From positions 1 through 64,000 of the forward strand of contig JADDOH010000322.1 in the NCBI GenBank assembly GCA_016648135.1: DNA of 64,000 nt, given 5' to 3'. Below the pieces are notes generated by a model. The model was not told the DNA's origin and searched no databases. It was given only the letters and a program-made list of their open reading frames with translations. This DNA comes from Agrypnia vestita. Lineage: Eukaryota > Arthropoda > Insecta > Trichoptera > Phryganeidae. Shown here piece by piece: positions 22,760 to 32,859 of this stretch (the stretch's first letter is position 1; each line of letters starts with the position of its first letter). Made by a program: the position numbers and the translations under genes.

Positions 22760-24650
22760 TTTTAAAACGACAATTATGTTAGTAATTCTGATAGAAATAT
22801 TACGATATTACATAATCATTAAGTTTTTTTTACCTACATATACTTCATGGTTCAATTTCCTGACTGCATGCGCCTAAAAAAAGTAACTATAATAAGTGAT
22901 TTAAAAAAAATGTTGGATATTGCCACTCATCTAGAACTAGAGAATGTTGCAGAACGTCCGTATATTCAATAAAAGATCTCATTTTACATATCTGCTTTCA
23001 TTGTTTTTAATTGAAGGAAAATAAAATATCACTTTAACGAATTTACTTCTCTATGTATGTTGCTAAAACTCAAAATTTCCATACAATTGCTTTGAGTTAA
23101 ATCTCATGATAATACACCTTTTACAAATTTACTAGATCACAAATCTGATAATTGTCGAATTTAATTGATTGATCAATACGTAAAATTAAATTAAATAAAT
23201 TAATTTAAAAATTACACTAAAAGGCAATCTCTGGACGAATGCAGTCATCTAGTGTACCCAAAAAAATCTGAAAAGCCGCCCTAAAACCTGCCGGACTGAC
23301 GAAATAACAATGGACAGATAAAATTGGAAAAATCTCAACCAAATATCTTGATTTTATCAATATTAAAAAGATCACACAGAGTTCGTTATTACTATGATGA
23401 GATTCTTAATTATTTTATGAAATACATAAATATTTTTGATACAAATTATTTCTGGCAAACAAAACATTACATTTAATTTATCGCGTTGATATTTCAGAAT
23501 TTCCCGTTTCGTAAGATGGGCTCTGATCTTCAGATTTCCCCTTTTCGCATGAGTCCCCCACATGTATTTAAGCAGGCACTTTATTAGAGAAATAAGCCAC
23601 TAGGAGTGTGGTCACGAGATGACATACCGTGGTTGATTCTGTAAGGCGGAGTATTATCTTCATCTATTATAAGAACTAAGACCGCTGAATTACGACGTGT
23701 TGAGAGTAGTTCTTTGCTGGAGTCTTTACGGTTCTGCTTTGTTAGTGTCTTTTCCACAGTACGTTTTTTCTTTATTATTTTAATAGCAGCATTACTATTT
23801 CAGTGAAAAAGATAAAAAATTAAAGTTTATTTTATTTTTTTGGAATTTTTATTCAAAAGTAAGCATTTTAAGAATGTAAGAGTCGTTGAATCGTGTGAAT
23901 TTTTGATGTGTGGTATAAATAAAAATGTTTAGTTTTTACATAAAACTACGCCATTCTTCCCATCCAGCCGCAGCGGCCTGGTTCGACCTTCCTGGAGTGT
24001 GTTTCTATTTGCTTTTGTAGCAGCTTATATGAGGCTGTCGTCATATTGTAGTCAGGTATATATTTTATCATATACATATAGTGTAACAAAATGGTAAGCG
24101 GAAGCAATTGCGCAATGTCGGAATCTCTTGTATTGTGTCACATAGGAACAACACAATAGAAAAAGAATATTGAAGGTGTTTTGTTATTTTCCATTTTTCT
24201 GGTAATCTTATTTATTAATTACACTTGTTGACTTTTTAATAAATCTCTCTCAATTAAACAAACTGTTAACAATTTAGAGCGGTTCGAGATGCCATCGGAA
24301 ATAGAATAATGAAGTTTGTAGTGCTAATAATATTAAATGTTTTAATATTTTACTAAAATATAGACCAAATCTAATAAATTGGTGACAAAATTGTTGAAAT
24401 CTGTTAACAAATAACACAGAAAAAGAATATTAAAATTTGTGTATTTTCGCGCGAAACGATTGACCTCCAACTCGTCAGCAATAAACATCTCCATTCTTCT
24501 CCACTTCTCTGTTATGCATGTAAATTTTTTTTAGAGCTATTCTTGTCATTAGGCATCAAATAAAAAATACACAATATTAGAGTGAAAAACAAAAAATGAT
24601 TAGAAAAATTTTCACGAGTCGAGTCTCCAAATATATAAAAGTTATAAAAG
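22760..24650. other. Unrecognised AT-rich DNA
   Basis: Short ORFs only (for example 23372-23563 minus). A GC-richer stretch at 23940-24060 shares the 13-mer AAACTACGCCATT with 60693-60705, hinting at a shared element I cannot name. Confidence 0.2.
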
Positions 24651-24657
24651 TAATAAC

Positions 24658-25175
24658 AATTAATAAACTATGAATAAAACACAACGTTGTTTAGTTCTCA
24701 CAATGACACTCAAATTAAAAAAATAATTAAAAAGTTTTTGATGCCTACTGCATCATCTTCAGTAATATACTAACTCTTAAGACAAGAAAACATTTTATTT
24801 ACTGCACGGGTGGGGTGGTCGGAAGCGGGTTCGGGGGAGGGGTAGGCGAAAAGTGTTGCTGGGCGTACTAGTATGGATAGGAGGGGGAACGTAATAAGTG
24901 GTGTTTGTATTAGATTAAATAAATTATGATAATGCACTCAAAATACAAACACCACGTATAACATGTCCCCTCATATACATCCTCGCCCAGCAACCAAACC
25001 CCCTCCCCCAAATCTGCTCTCAACTACTCCACTCCATTCGGTAGATAAAATGTCTTCTAGTCAGTATATTACTGAAGATGATGCAGTAAGCATCCGAAAC
25101 GTTTTATTTATTTTTTAAATTATGTGTGTCATTGTGTGAAGTACCTAAACAACGTGTTTTATTTCATAATTAATT
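24658..25175. mobile_element. Foldback element with ~250-bp arms
   Basis: An imperfect palindrome of about 518 bp. The inner stem GTGGTGTTTGTATT (24898-24911) pairs with 24942-24955 around a 30-base loop. Middle arms are G-rich on the left (24808-24890) and C-rich on the right. Outer arms carry ACACAACGTTGTTTAG and its counterpart CTAAACAACGTGTT. Each arm holds a CTGAAGA-hairpin-GAAAC motif pointing outwards: 25072-25100 intact on plus, 24736-24762 decayed on minus. No ORF. Confidence 0.8.
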
Positions 25176-25504
25176 ACATTTAACTTCCACAAAGTTAATC
25201 ACGAACATTTCAAAATAATAGAAATTAATAACAAATAGTTAATTTATTCTAAAAAAAATTAAATGTGAAATAATTTACGCGGTCCTTAGAGAAAGAATCG
25301 TATTTATTTTGTTATTACTATCACAGATATTTGGTAAATATAGAATTGAGCCCTTGCCCGGAATAACGTTGTATCCAACACAAATGTCAATTTTGAATTA
25401 TTGATGCAGTTATGTTGGGTATGATATTATGCATCGTTTAAGGTAGCTAATATGTCAAGAAAAAAATATTTAGGCTTCTGGGTGCATTTTAAAGTTATTG
25501 GTTT

Positions 25505-25753
25505 GTGGAAGAACGTTGTACATTGTTTCTCAAAACGGCGTCGCCGCGCGTCAATATCGTGGAGCGTGGTTTAATTCACGTGAATAAAGGGAGAAAACGA
25601 ACATCTAATGTTTTAAACTGGAAAGATATCAAAGCCAATAAGTTGAAGGATGCAGGAAAGAAGTGTTTATCCAGAAAAAATATTATCAAATCTGCAATTG
25701 ACCCGCTGGAACATGTTTGTGGAATAACGTTGTATACGATTTGGCAGTTCTGA
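25505..25753 (+). pseudogene. Partial ORF inside the 1316-bp transposon
   Basis: Eighty-two codons with a basic segment (KGRKRTSNVLNWKDIKANKL, then KDAGKKCLSRKN). The pattern of basic residues around NWK recalls the N-terminal part of uncharacterised arthropod transposon-associated proteins, but this is from memory and weak. The ORF ends inside an internal copy of the terminal motif. A matching C-terminal-like piece lies downstream in the same frame (26217-26389). Confidence 0.35.
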
Positions 25754-26216
25754 TTGATATTGTAATTTCAATATTATTTTGTCGAACGTTAACCGATTTT
25801 ACTCAATTGATTTATTCATATTGATATTTGAAATGCTTTTTGATAATACTGCTGGCATTATAGTGCTCTTTATATCGTAACTTAAAATAATACCGATATA
25901 AAAAGTTTATTTAATTCCTCGTTCTTTTTCGTAGGGTCGAATTTGAGCCAAAAATGTTTAAGCCGGGATGTTTTCTCCATTTTAATATCAATATAAATAT
26001 TCAATCAGAATTCAGGTTACTGAATTGCAATAAAAAAAGTAATCATGAGAAATTGAATGTCCGACGCCATATTCAGCAAACAGACGGAGATAGGTAATAG
26101 CATGTACGAGAGACTTATCGTTCCGCAAAAGCTCTTTACCTACTGATGATCCCATCACAATCAGAGCTAGAACCTTCCACAAAGAATTAGAATCATGGAC
26201 CTCCTGTAGCCTTCTA

Positions 26217-26389
26217 CCAACTCTTTGTGGAAGAAGGGGAAGATTAGCTACCCTTTGGAAAAAAATCATGCAGTTAGGGAGCCTGGAACTAACTTTAATG
26301 AATTCCAATCCACTGCTAAGCTCAAGGACCTCGATGACATTTGTGAATTCTTATTAGATGAGCATGCTGCTTTTAAAAAGCATTATTAA
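26217..26389 (+). pseudogene. C-terminal-like ORF fragment in the same transposon
   Basis: An open stretch ending with LKDLDDICEFLLDEHAAFKK-HY and TAA at 26387-26389, in the same reading frame as the fragment at 25505. It is acidic and compact, like a protein C terminus. The opposite strand is also open for 98 codons (26012-26308), so the coding strand is not certain. Confidence 0.3.
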
Positions 26390-26669
26390 GTAAAGCAGAA
26401 TAAATAAAAAACGTTTTGCGGAATAACGTTGTTTGTGAAAAATTTTTATACAACGTTTTTCCACTGATTGAGCATGTTTTTTTACAATAGATTCAAATTT
26501 AATTGCCTTTTTTCCCTATTTTATATTGAGATTAGTTAAGAATTATATGTTTGTTATATTTAAAATATAAAATGTAATAAATTGTAACTGGTTTCATTTT
26601 TTCAATTTTTCTCTGAACGAGAGTTTTGTTGGATACAACGTTATTCCGGGCAAGGGCTCAATTATAGAA

Positions 26670-27180
26670 AGGCATTTTTGGACAGATCACGATTACCTGC
26701 GGCTTGTTAAATGAATTACGCGGAAGGTTTATGATCAATGTTTTAATTTTTTTTTATTTTACCGATGAATTCTTTCATTATTGTACAATTCACCGTAATA
26801 CAGGTAATACAATTGCGGATTCAGAAAAGTAATAAAATCGGAAAATGCACCTGATCACATATGAAAGAAGAAGTGCTCCGTATCAGCGATACCTTTCCTT
26901 TGTGTAAGTATCCAATATATTTTACATGCAAAATGAATAAGATATAAGTACGTACCATTAAGAGAGAACAAACTTATCTTTCGAAAAAATAAAGTTGCTT
27001 TATGTTAAGTAAAAATATTATTGCTTTCACACAATGCAAAACGGCTTTTTTTCTAATAATATCAAATTAAAATATTTTTTTTCTATAAATTGTTCAATGT
27101 ATGTTTGTGTTATGTTCTTAGCGCTTTTGAGTGTAAATAAAATATTAAAATGAGATAATTACGCACTGTCAGAGCCTCTC
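26670..27180. other. AT-rich DNA without recognised features
   Basis: No ORF or repeat recognised between the transposon and the heat-shock-element cluster. Confidence 0.3.
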
Positions 27181-27198
27181 GAGAACAACGACACGATT

Positions 27199-27330
27199 GA
27201 ACATTCCATGACATTCTGAGACGCTCTAGAGCATTCTGGAATTATCTACAATATTTGGGAAGTTTCTGGAACAGTCTAAAAGTGATGAGAACATTCTCGC
27301 ATATACTAAAATGTATAAAATAATCTCGGA
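27199..27330 (+). promoter_or_regulatory. Heat-shock-element cluster with TATA box
   Basis: Alternating GAA/TTC units: GAACATTC (27199-27206), TTCTGGAA (27234-27241), a perfect three-unit element GAAGTTTCTGGAA (27259-27271) and GAACATTCTCG (27299-27309). A TATAAAA box follows at 27324-27330. This is the order and spacing of Hsp70-type promoters, where HSF trimers bind the GAA arrays. No chaperone ORF follows; the downstream region is A-rich, as in heat-shock leaders, with no ORF over 60 codons for more than 1 kb, until the mariner. It may be a promoter of a non-coding RNA, a displaced promoter fragment or part of a transposon. Confidence 0.6.
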
Positions 27331-27532
27331 GGTTCAAAAAACCAACATGTTTCGTATAAGTTTGTCATGTTTATTTTGACTTTACCGGCGTGACATTAAC
27401 TAGCGAAAACAGTGTTAACAACGCGTGTATGATACCAGTGACAACAAATTAAGCAAAGTACTTAACTGCCGTCGAAAATAAGTGCAACCACTTACGTAAG
27501 CATTGACATGAATTCTCTGCGAACCTCTGTGG

Positions 27533-27545
27533 GAATATTCTAGAA
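27533..27545 (+). promoter_or_regulatory. Perfect three-unit HSE
   Basis: GAATATTCTAGAA matches the ideal nGAAnnTTCnnGAA arrangement. It lies about 200 bases downstream of the TATA box, inside the putative leader, so it may serve the same promoter from downstream or another one. Confidence 0.6.
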
Positions 27546-27904
27546 AACGATAATAAAGTGTTACACATACGAGTGATTGTTTGCAAAATAGTGCAGTTAA
27601 AGAAGAGTTTTAAAATTAAATTCGGGTTCAGTGACTTGATTAGATTTTTTACAATAATTAATAAATCGTTACTTAATTACCAGTGTTATTTGCCTCCCAC
27701 AGCCATAAGCTGTTGTGGCATGTAAAAATAAACATAATATTATCAATTATCAATTAAATTTAACTACTAGTCCAATTCCGAAAAAAAAATTCCAATAATT
27801 TTGTGTTATCAAAAACTTCAGCTATAATATTATAATAATTTTTTAAATATTTTAGAAAACCAAAACAAAAGACATCATTCATTTTGATATTTTGACATAC
27901 ATAT

Positions 27905-28040
27905 ATAATACACCCTAACGATGGAAAGGTTTTTCCGAAACATGTAGGTGTAATTAATCAAATATAAGTAGATTAAAATAAATAATAAAATTGTTTTTTT
28001 AAATGTCAATCTACAAAGTTGCTCGACCAATTGAAAAAAT
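27905..28040 (+). repeat. Repeat with CTAACGA-hairpin-GAAAC core
   Basis: CTAACGA (27915-27921), a GGAAA/TTTCC hairpin and GAAAC (27947-27951) are followed by GTAGGTGTAATTAATCAAAT and the block ATATAAGTAGATTAAA shared with 21244-21260. It ends near the common AATCTACAAAGTTGCTC. Confidence 0.6.
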
Positions 28041-28079
28041 AATAATTTAATATCCTTCTACTAAATATTTTATCTACAA

Positions 28080-28390
28080 ACAGTGTGCCTAGGTTTCTTG
28101 ACGTAAGCAGCATTAGACGAGGGTGCACCGGGGATAGATAAAATAGTAGGTTTGTAAGTAGAAAGTAAATAGTTGAGCACTAAGAAGATCTCCAAGTACT
28201 AGATAAATAGTAGACCACTAGGAAAAGCTGTAAGTCGTCATCAATGCATAGATGACAGCAGGCATCCACGACAATGGATTGGCCGCATAAGTCGTGCGCT
28301 GGTCGATGACCGCCGCGAGCTTCCCTCTTCACCTTTCTCCGACTCCCGCCTTGCTTGCTGCATTTGATGTGAGTGTTAAAAGATGATTTG
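28080..28390. other. Moderately GC-rich segment
   Basis: Contains a GC-rich part at 28260-28360. No ORF or repeat recognised. It could be non-repeat host DNA. Confidence 0.2.
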
Positions 28391-28675
28391 CAAACATTTT
28401 CAGAATTTCCTAATCATCTTTTGGAAATGGATCATTATTTTAATATTAATAAGTGTTTAAAAATTTTATACAAACATTGTACAGGATTACATTTGGATAA
28501 ATTTTAAATTTTGGAAATATTAAAAAAATTAATAGTAAATTGAATATTATAAATAACAAGGTCCTTTTTAAAAAAGTCAACTTTTAAATTTGTACTAAGT
28601 TATTCATTCATCTCCCATTATATTAATTTTTATTTTGCTAATGTCTTTCTTTACCTCAATTTTTGATTTTTAATA

Positions 28676-29961
28676 TTAGGTCCTTACATATGAAATTGAC
28701 GTTTTGCCGTACTGGCAAATTTGATCTCAAATATCTTCTCTTTGGTTAGGAATTCCAAATCCAAATTTATACAGCTATTTACTCATGTATTTGTGTTTTG
28801 AAAATTATAATTCATTTGTTTTTTCCTCAATTGTTTTTTTCTTTGCGTCACTCAGTTTACAAAATGAAAAACTTGAAATATCGCGTTATTTACGAGTACG
28901 AGTTCTACCGTGGCACCAGTGCTGCAGAAACGGCTCGAAGGATTAATGATGTGTATGGCGACGGTGCCGCAAAAGAAAACACAGTGCGTTTTTGGTTCCA
29001 ACGTTTTCGTTCTGGAAATTTCGACCTGCAGAACAAGCCCCGTGGACGGCCGGAGACCAAAGTTGATAATGAAGAATTGAAGGCTATTGTGGAAGCGGAT
29101 CCATCGCAAACCACATCCGAGTTAGCTGCAGGCTGCGGTGTTAGTGATAAAACTGTTTTAATCCACTTGAAGCAAATTGGTAAGGTGAAAAAGCTTGAAA
29201 GGTGGGTACCTCACGAATTGAGTGAAGCAAATCAACAAACGCGCGTTGACTGCTGCGTTGCATTACTCAACCGGCACAATAATGGAGGGATTTTAAATCG
29301 AATCATTACCTGTGATGAAAAGTGGATCCTGTACGATAATCGGAAGCGCTCATCGCAATGGCTGAACCCTGCCGAACCAGCCAAACCATGCCCCAAGCGA
29401 AAATTGACTCCAAAAAAGTTACTTGTGAGCGTTTGGTGGACTAGTGCTGGTGTCGTTCACTACAGCTTTCTTAAATCTGGCCAGACGATTACGGCAGATG
29501 TCTATTGTCAGCAACTGCAAACCATGATGGAAAAGCTAGCTGCTAAACAACCGAGGCTGGTTAATCGCTCTAGGCCACTGCTGCTTCATGATAACGCTAG
29601 ACCACACACTGCACAACAGACGGCTACCAAATTAGAGGAGCTTCAATTGGAATGTCTAAGACATCCACCATACTCTCCGGACCTTGCCCCAACAGATTAC
29701 CATTTTTTTCGAAATTTGGATAACTTCTTGCAAAGGAAAAAATTCAACTCCGATGGGGCAGTCCAAACCGCCTTCAAAGATCTTATTGATTCCCGTCCGA
29801 ATGGTTTTTTTAGTAAAGGGATCGATGAACTACCTATGAGATGGCAAAAGTGCATAGATAGCAATGGTACATACTTTGATTAAATAAATATATTATAATA
29901 AAAAAAAATCGGCTTTATGTTCCTCCCATACTAAACGTTAATTTCATATGTAAGGACCTAA
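28676..29961 (+). mobile_element. mariner element, apparently complete
   Basis: 1286 bp flanked by TA (28674-28675, 29962-29963). The 29-bp terminal inverted repeats begin TTAGGTCCTTACATATGAAA and differ at one position. The single gene fills the middle. Length, ends and D,D34D transposase fit the mariner family of Tc1/mariner elements; the protein resembles the cecropia/Hsmar1 group by WVPHEL and the YSPDLAPTDYH motif. It lies inside a family B repeat: the flanks rejoin into sequence like 44134-44190. Confidence 0.97.
28864..29883 (+). CDS. mariner transposase, 339 aa, D,D34D
   Basis: Cut-and-paste transposase acting in the nucleus on the 29-bp terminal repeats, inserting at TA. The start at 28864 (MKNLKYRVI) is preferred over an in-frame ATG 66 bases upstream because related mariner proteins begin at this point and are about 340-350 residues. 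Residues 1-60 and 62-110 form the two helix-turn-helix DNA-binding regions. WVPHEL (114-119) is the linker. The catalytic triad is Asp151 (CDEKW), Asp243 (HDNARPH) and Asp278 (APTDYH), with exactly 34 residues between the last two. YSPDLAP is at 270-276. There is no stop or frameshift over the whole length, unlike the other two copies in this window. Terminal repeats are present on both sides, so autonomy is plausible but not shown. Confidence 0.95.
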   Translation: MKNLKYRVIYEYEFYRGTSAAETARRINDVYGDGAAKENTVRFWFQRFRSGNFDLQNKPRGRPETKVDNEELKAIVEADPSQTTSELAAGCGVSDKTVLIHLKQIGKVKKLERWVPHELSEANQQTRVDCCVALLNRHNNGGILNRIITCDEKWILYDNRKRSSQWLNPAEPAKPCPKRKLTPKKLLVSVWWTSAGVVHYSFLKSGQTITADVYCQQLQTMMEKLAAKQPRLVNRSRPLLLHDNARPHTAQQTATKLEELQLECLRHPPYSPDLAPTDYHFFRNLDNFLQRKKFNSDGAVQTAFKDLIDSRPNGFFSKGIDELPMRWQKCIDSNGTYFD

Positions 29962-29963
29962 TA

Positions 29964-30045
29964 TTTAGCATTGCATCCTGATGAAGGGACTGTTGGCCCA
30001 GAAACATGTTGGTATTTTCAACAAATAAGTGGTGAAAACAAAGAT
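29964..30045 (+). repeat. Family B repeat with hammerhead-like core, split by mariner
   Basis: CTGATGA (29978-29984), a GGG/CCC hairpin (29986-29988 with 29997-29999) and GAAA (30001-30004), then a TGTTG/CAACA hairpin and AATAAGTGGTGAAAAC. The left part of this repeat lies before 28674, so the mariner inserted into it. Confidence 0.65.
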
Positions 30046-30049
30046 TATA

Positions 30050-31195
30050 CTTATTAATTATATTAATATTACCAAAAAATCATTTTATTTATATTGAAGA
30101 AATAAATAATAATTAATAAATGTTGGATACTGACCAAACTTTGTATTAAATATATATACTTTAAATATATACTGTATTTCATGTTCTAGTCACCTTTGTG
30201 CCTCATCCTACATAACCAATCAAGACAGACCAACACGAATATCAAAATTGTAAACCAATTTGGAGGCAGATTACCATTTCCAATATTCTTCCAAAAGATT
30301 TAGAAATATAAACAGTGAGTAAATATAAAACTAGAGCACAATGAAAAGGAAAAGAAAAAAATGAAGAAACATATAAATATTATATATAAGAATTTCTGAA
30401 AAGACTAGGCAAATGGGATGTATTTCGTTATTGTAGACTGTGATGTATTAAGGGAAACACGATTCTTATCTCCCATTTTTATGACTTTTAAGAGAAACTG
30501 CAAATTTTATTTCTTGTATTGAATTGTAAAAAAAAAACTGCCAAGAAGATCATTTTTGTCATCTCTGACTATTCATGATGCTCCATTGATCGCTTAGTTT
30601 AATTATTTCAATATTTTTTATAAATAATTAGTAATTAGTCCAGTAAAACATATTTCACTTTATCATTTAGTGATTAGAACATGAATGTCCAATGAGAAAT
30701 ATAATCTCCATTTCTAAGTATCTAGCAGATGCGTGTGAATATTGAAGCATGAATTTTACGTAAACGTATATTTTGAAAAAAATATCTCAATTAAATATTT
30801 ATGTAATACAATATTATGAAATATTAAAATCTGAATTATATGATAATTATTATGAAAGGAATGTTACTTAAACTAGATATATCTATTTTTTTTTTCAAAA
30901 TATTTGTGCTTAGTAAAAATCATTCTTCAATGTTTTTCCTGCACATCCCTGGTTTTGTTATTTTGTTAATATCAGAGATTTAAATAGTGACGAGATAAAT
31001 TGATATTTTTAACTAACTAATAAATAACTAACTAACTTGTGAATGTGTTGTTGTAAGGGTGTAAGGGTAATGGCTAACATCAGTGATTAACAAAATGTTG
31101 CTGTGTCCGGTGTTTTACGATAATACAAATAAATAAAACAACAAAAAAAAAATACAGCTTATTACCACAAATCTTATCTTAATGATAAAACCGCA
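30050..31195. other. AT-rich DNA without recognised features
   Basis: No ORF over 60 codons and no repeat recognised, apart from short TAACTAAC runs near 31010-31040. Confidence 0.3.
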
Positions 31196-31216
31196 AGTTT
31201 GTTTAAAATTTTTCTC

Positions 31217-31819
31217 AGGTTTTCACGGCCGTTCAAAATCTTCTGTGTGTGGTTTTCTAGGATATTCTGCCGTGTGTATTTGACCTCCCTGGTCGATGTT
31301 TCGGACCTCATTGCAGGGTCCATCATCAGGGCTGATGCAACGGGATCCGAAACATCGGCCAGAGAGGTCACATATCAAGGGATATCCCGAAACTACACAC
31401 AGAAAATTCTATTTGTCTGAAAAAGCAAAAATTCGCGTAAGCTTCAGCTTCGTGATATTTATAAAGCTTTTTCCATTTGGAATTTCAAAGTCAACACTGG
31501 CAACATATCTCGCAATGTAATTTCCTTCATCAGCTATGCACTTTTCAAGTTTCCATCTTATTTTAAAAAAATATACCGGGACACCATATTTTGAAAAAAA
31601 AAAGCAACGAAAAAAAAAATTATTTAACAAAATAAATAGCTAGCTAATAAAAAACTATATAAATAAACAAATAGCTAAATAAATAGAGTATTCTGTGTAT
31701 AGTTTTCCGGGATATTTTGCCGTGTATACGTGACGTCATATACGACCTGTGCTCACTTATACACGGCAGAATATCCCAGAAAACTATACATAAGATTCTG
31801 AATGGCCGTGAAAACCTAA
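31217..31819. mobile_element. Nested foldback elements
   Basis: Outer inverted arms at 31217-31275 and 31760-31819 share AGGTTTTCACGGCC and GATATTCTGCCGTGT with opposite orientation. An inner palindrome at 31690-31805 repeats GATATTTTGCCGTGTATA on both sides of a short centre. A second inner palindrome (31280-31375) is centred on CATCATCAGGG. A further unit at 31430-31530, ending CTTCATCAGC on the plus strand, is embedded. None has a coding sequence. Confidence 0.7.
31297..31329 (-). repeat. CTGATGA-hairpin-GAAAC motif
   Basis: On the minus strand CTGATGA (31323-31329) is followed by U, a five-pair GGACC/GGTCC stem and GAAAC (from 31302). The plus strand carries a related but imperfect GATGC...GGATCCGAAACATCGG directly beyond, making the palindrome. 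Confidence 0.6.
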
Positions 31820-31842
31820 GAACATATTTATAAATAGAGTAG

Positions 31843-31985
31843 TTTGTTGGTATAATGGTCATGACGCTCGCCTAGTGATTATTCCTATTTTCGTATAACA
31901 AGCTTAGTTTAAAAATAGTAATAATATTGACGTGACACGTATGTATTCCGAGTTCACGTCTATATTTAAAAAAAATATGTAATAC
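31843..31985 (+). repeat. tRNA-derived SINE, family S1
   Basis: Head GTTTGTTGGTATAATGGTCA, then CTCGCCTAGTGAT, and a tail with TATTGACGTGAC and TATTCCGAGTTCACG, matching 6508 and the minus copy at 41855-42045. The B box is missing, so the copy is internally deleted. Confidence 0.65.
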
Positions 31986-32209
31986 CACTGATAAACAAGA
32001 ATTTCACATTTTTGAAATTCAATCATTGTTACGCATTATAACTAAAGAAATCAGTGATTAATTTAAAATAACATAATACATAACAACTAGTTATTCATAT
32101 TTTTCAAGCGCAAATGCATGGCATAAAAAATATTTCGCATTTATGCAAATTAATACAAATTTAATGATTTCATTCCTTCCATGAATAGTAAATATGATTT
32201 CCTAAATGA

Positions 32210-32450
32210 AGTTATAATGCATTTCTATAAATGAGCGTGAACACTTTTCTTCCCTTACCAATGAATATCTATTGATGCAATTTAAACAAAATACAATGAA
32301 AACATGGAAGCCATTAAATCCGACCGCGGACAATGGAATCAGTTTCCAAACTTCGCAGTCGACTGGGGCGAGTCTAGTCCAAAGGTTGTATATCTGGGGC
32401 CCGCGGGCCTAGCGATAAATCAGATTTATATGGGTTAATAGCTATTATTG
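32210..32450. other. Non-repetitive segment with GC-rich core
   Basis: Single-copy in the window, with a GGGGCCCGCGGGCC block at 32396-32409 that is itself nearly palindromic. Candidate conserved non-coding element. Confidence 0.25.
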
Positions 32451-32859
32451 AAAGGAAACAGCACTTATAATTATAAAAGTCCCCGTATATCATGTTTTTT
32501 TTTTAAATTTAATCAATGCAACAACTGGCAACGAAGCCCAATTATTGTAGCGAAGCACATGACTAATAGATGTAAAAAAATCTCGTGTATCTTCATATTG
32601 TGACCTCACAGGGAACCCTCGGTGCAAGGTGAGAAGACGGTGTCACGCCCACTGGAATGCGAGGGCCGCGATGTTTTATATTACGTGGGCAATATCTTAC
32701 CAAAATAAAAGAAAATGTTTGAAAGAAAATTCGTATATGATAAAAAAATATTCTTATTTTTTCACGGCCCTTCAGGATTTCCTCTATAACATCTTCAAAA
32801 ACAGCCTTGAAAACTCAAGATATATAATAATAAATAAATAAAATTAATTTTTTGCAGAG

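Larger units (their letters stand above)
25346..26661. mobile_element. DNA transposon, 1316 bp, hAT- or P-like target size
   Basis: Terminal inverted repeats of about 36 bp begin TTGAGCCCTTGCCCGGAATA and are nearly identical at both ends. The flanking 8 bases are ATATAGAA (25338-25345) and TTATAGAA (26662-26669), an 8-bp target duplication with one mismatch. The 12-mer GGAATAACGTTG of the ends recurs internally at 25721-25732 and 26420-26431, with a variant in inverse orientation at 26451-26462. Eight-base duplications are typical of hAT, P and a few other superfamilies; the ends do not let me choose. No complete transposase is present. Confidence 0.8.

Noticed and set aside
27355..27700. Hsp70 coding start after the heat-shock promoter
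   Set aside because: No ORF longer than a few codons begins at the ATGs in this interval and no chaperone motif is seen in any frame.
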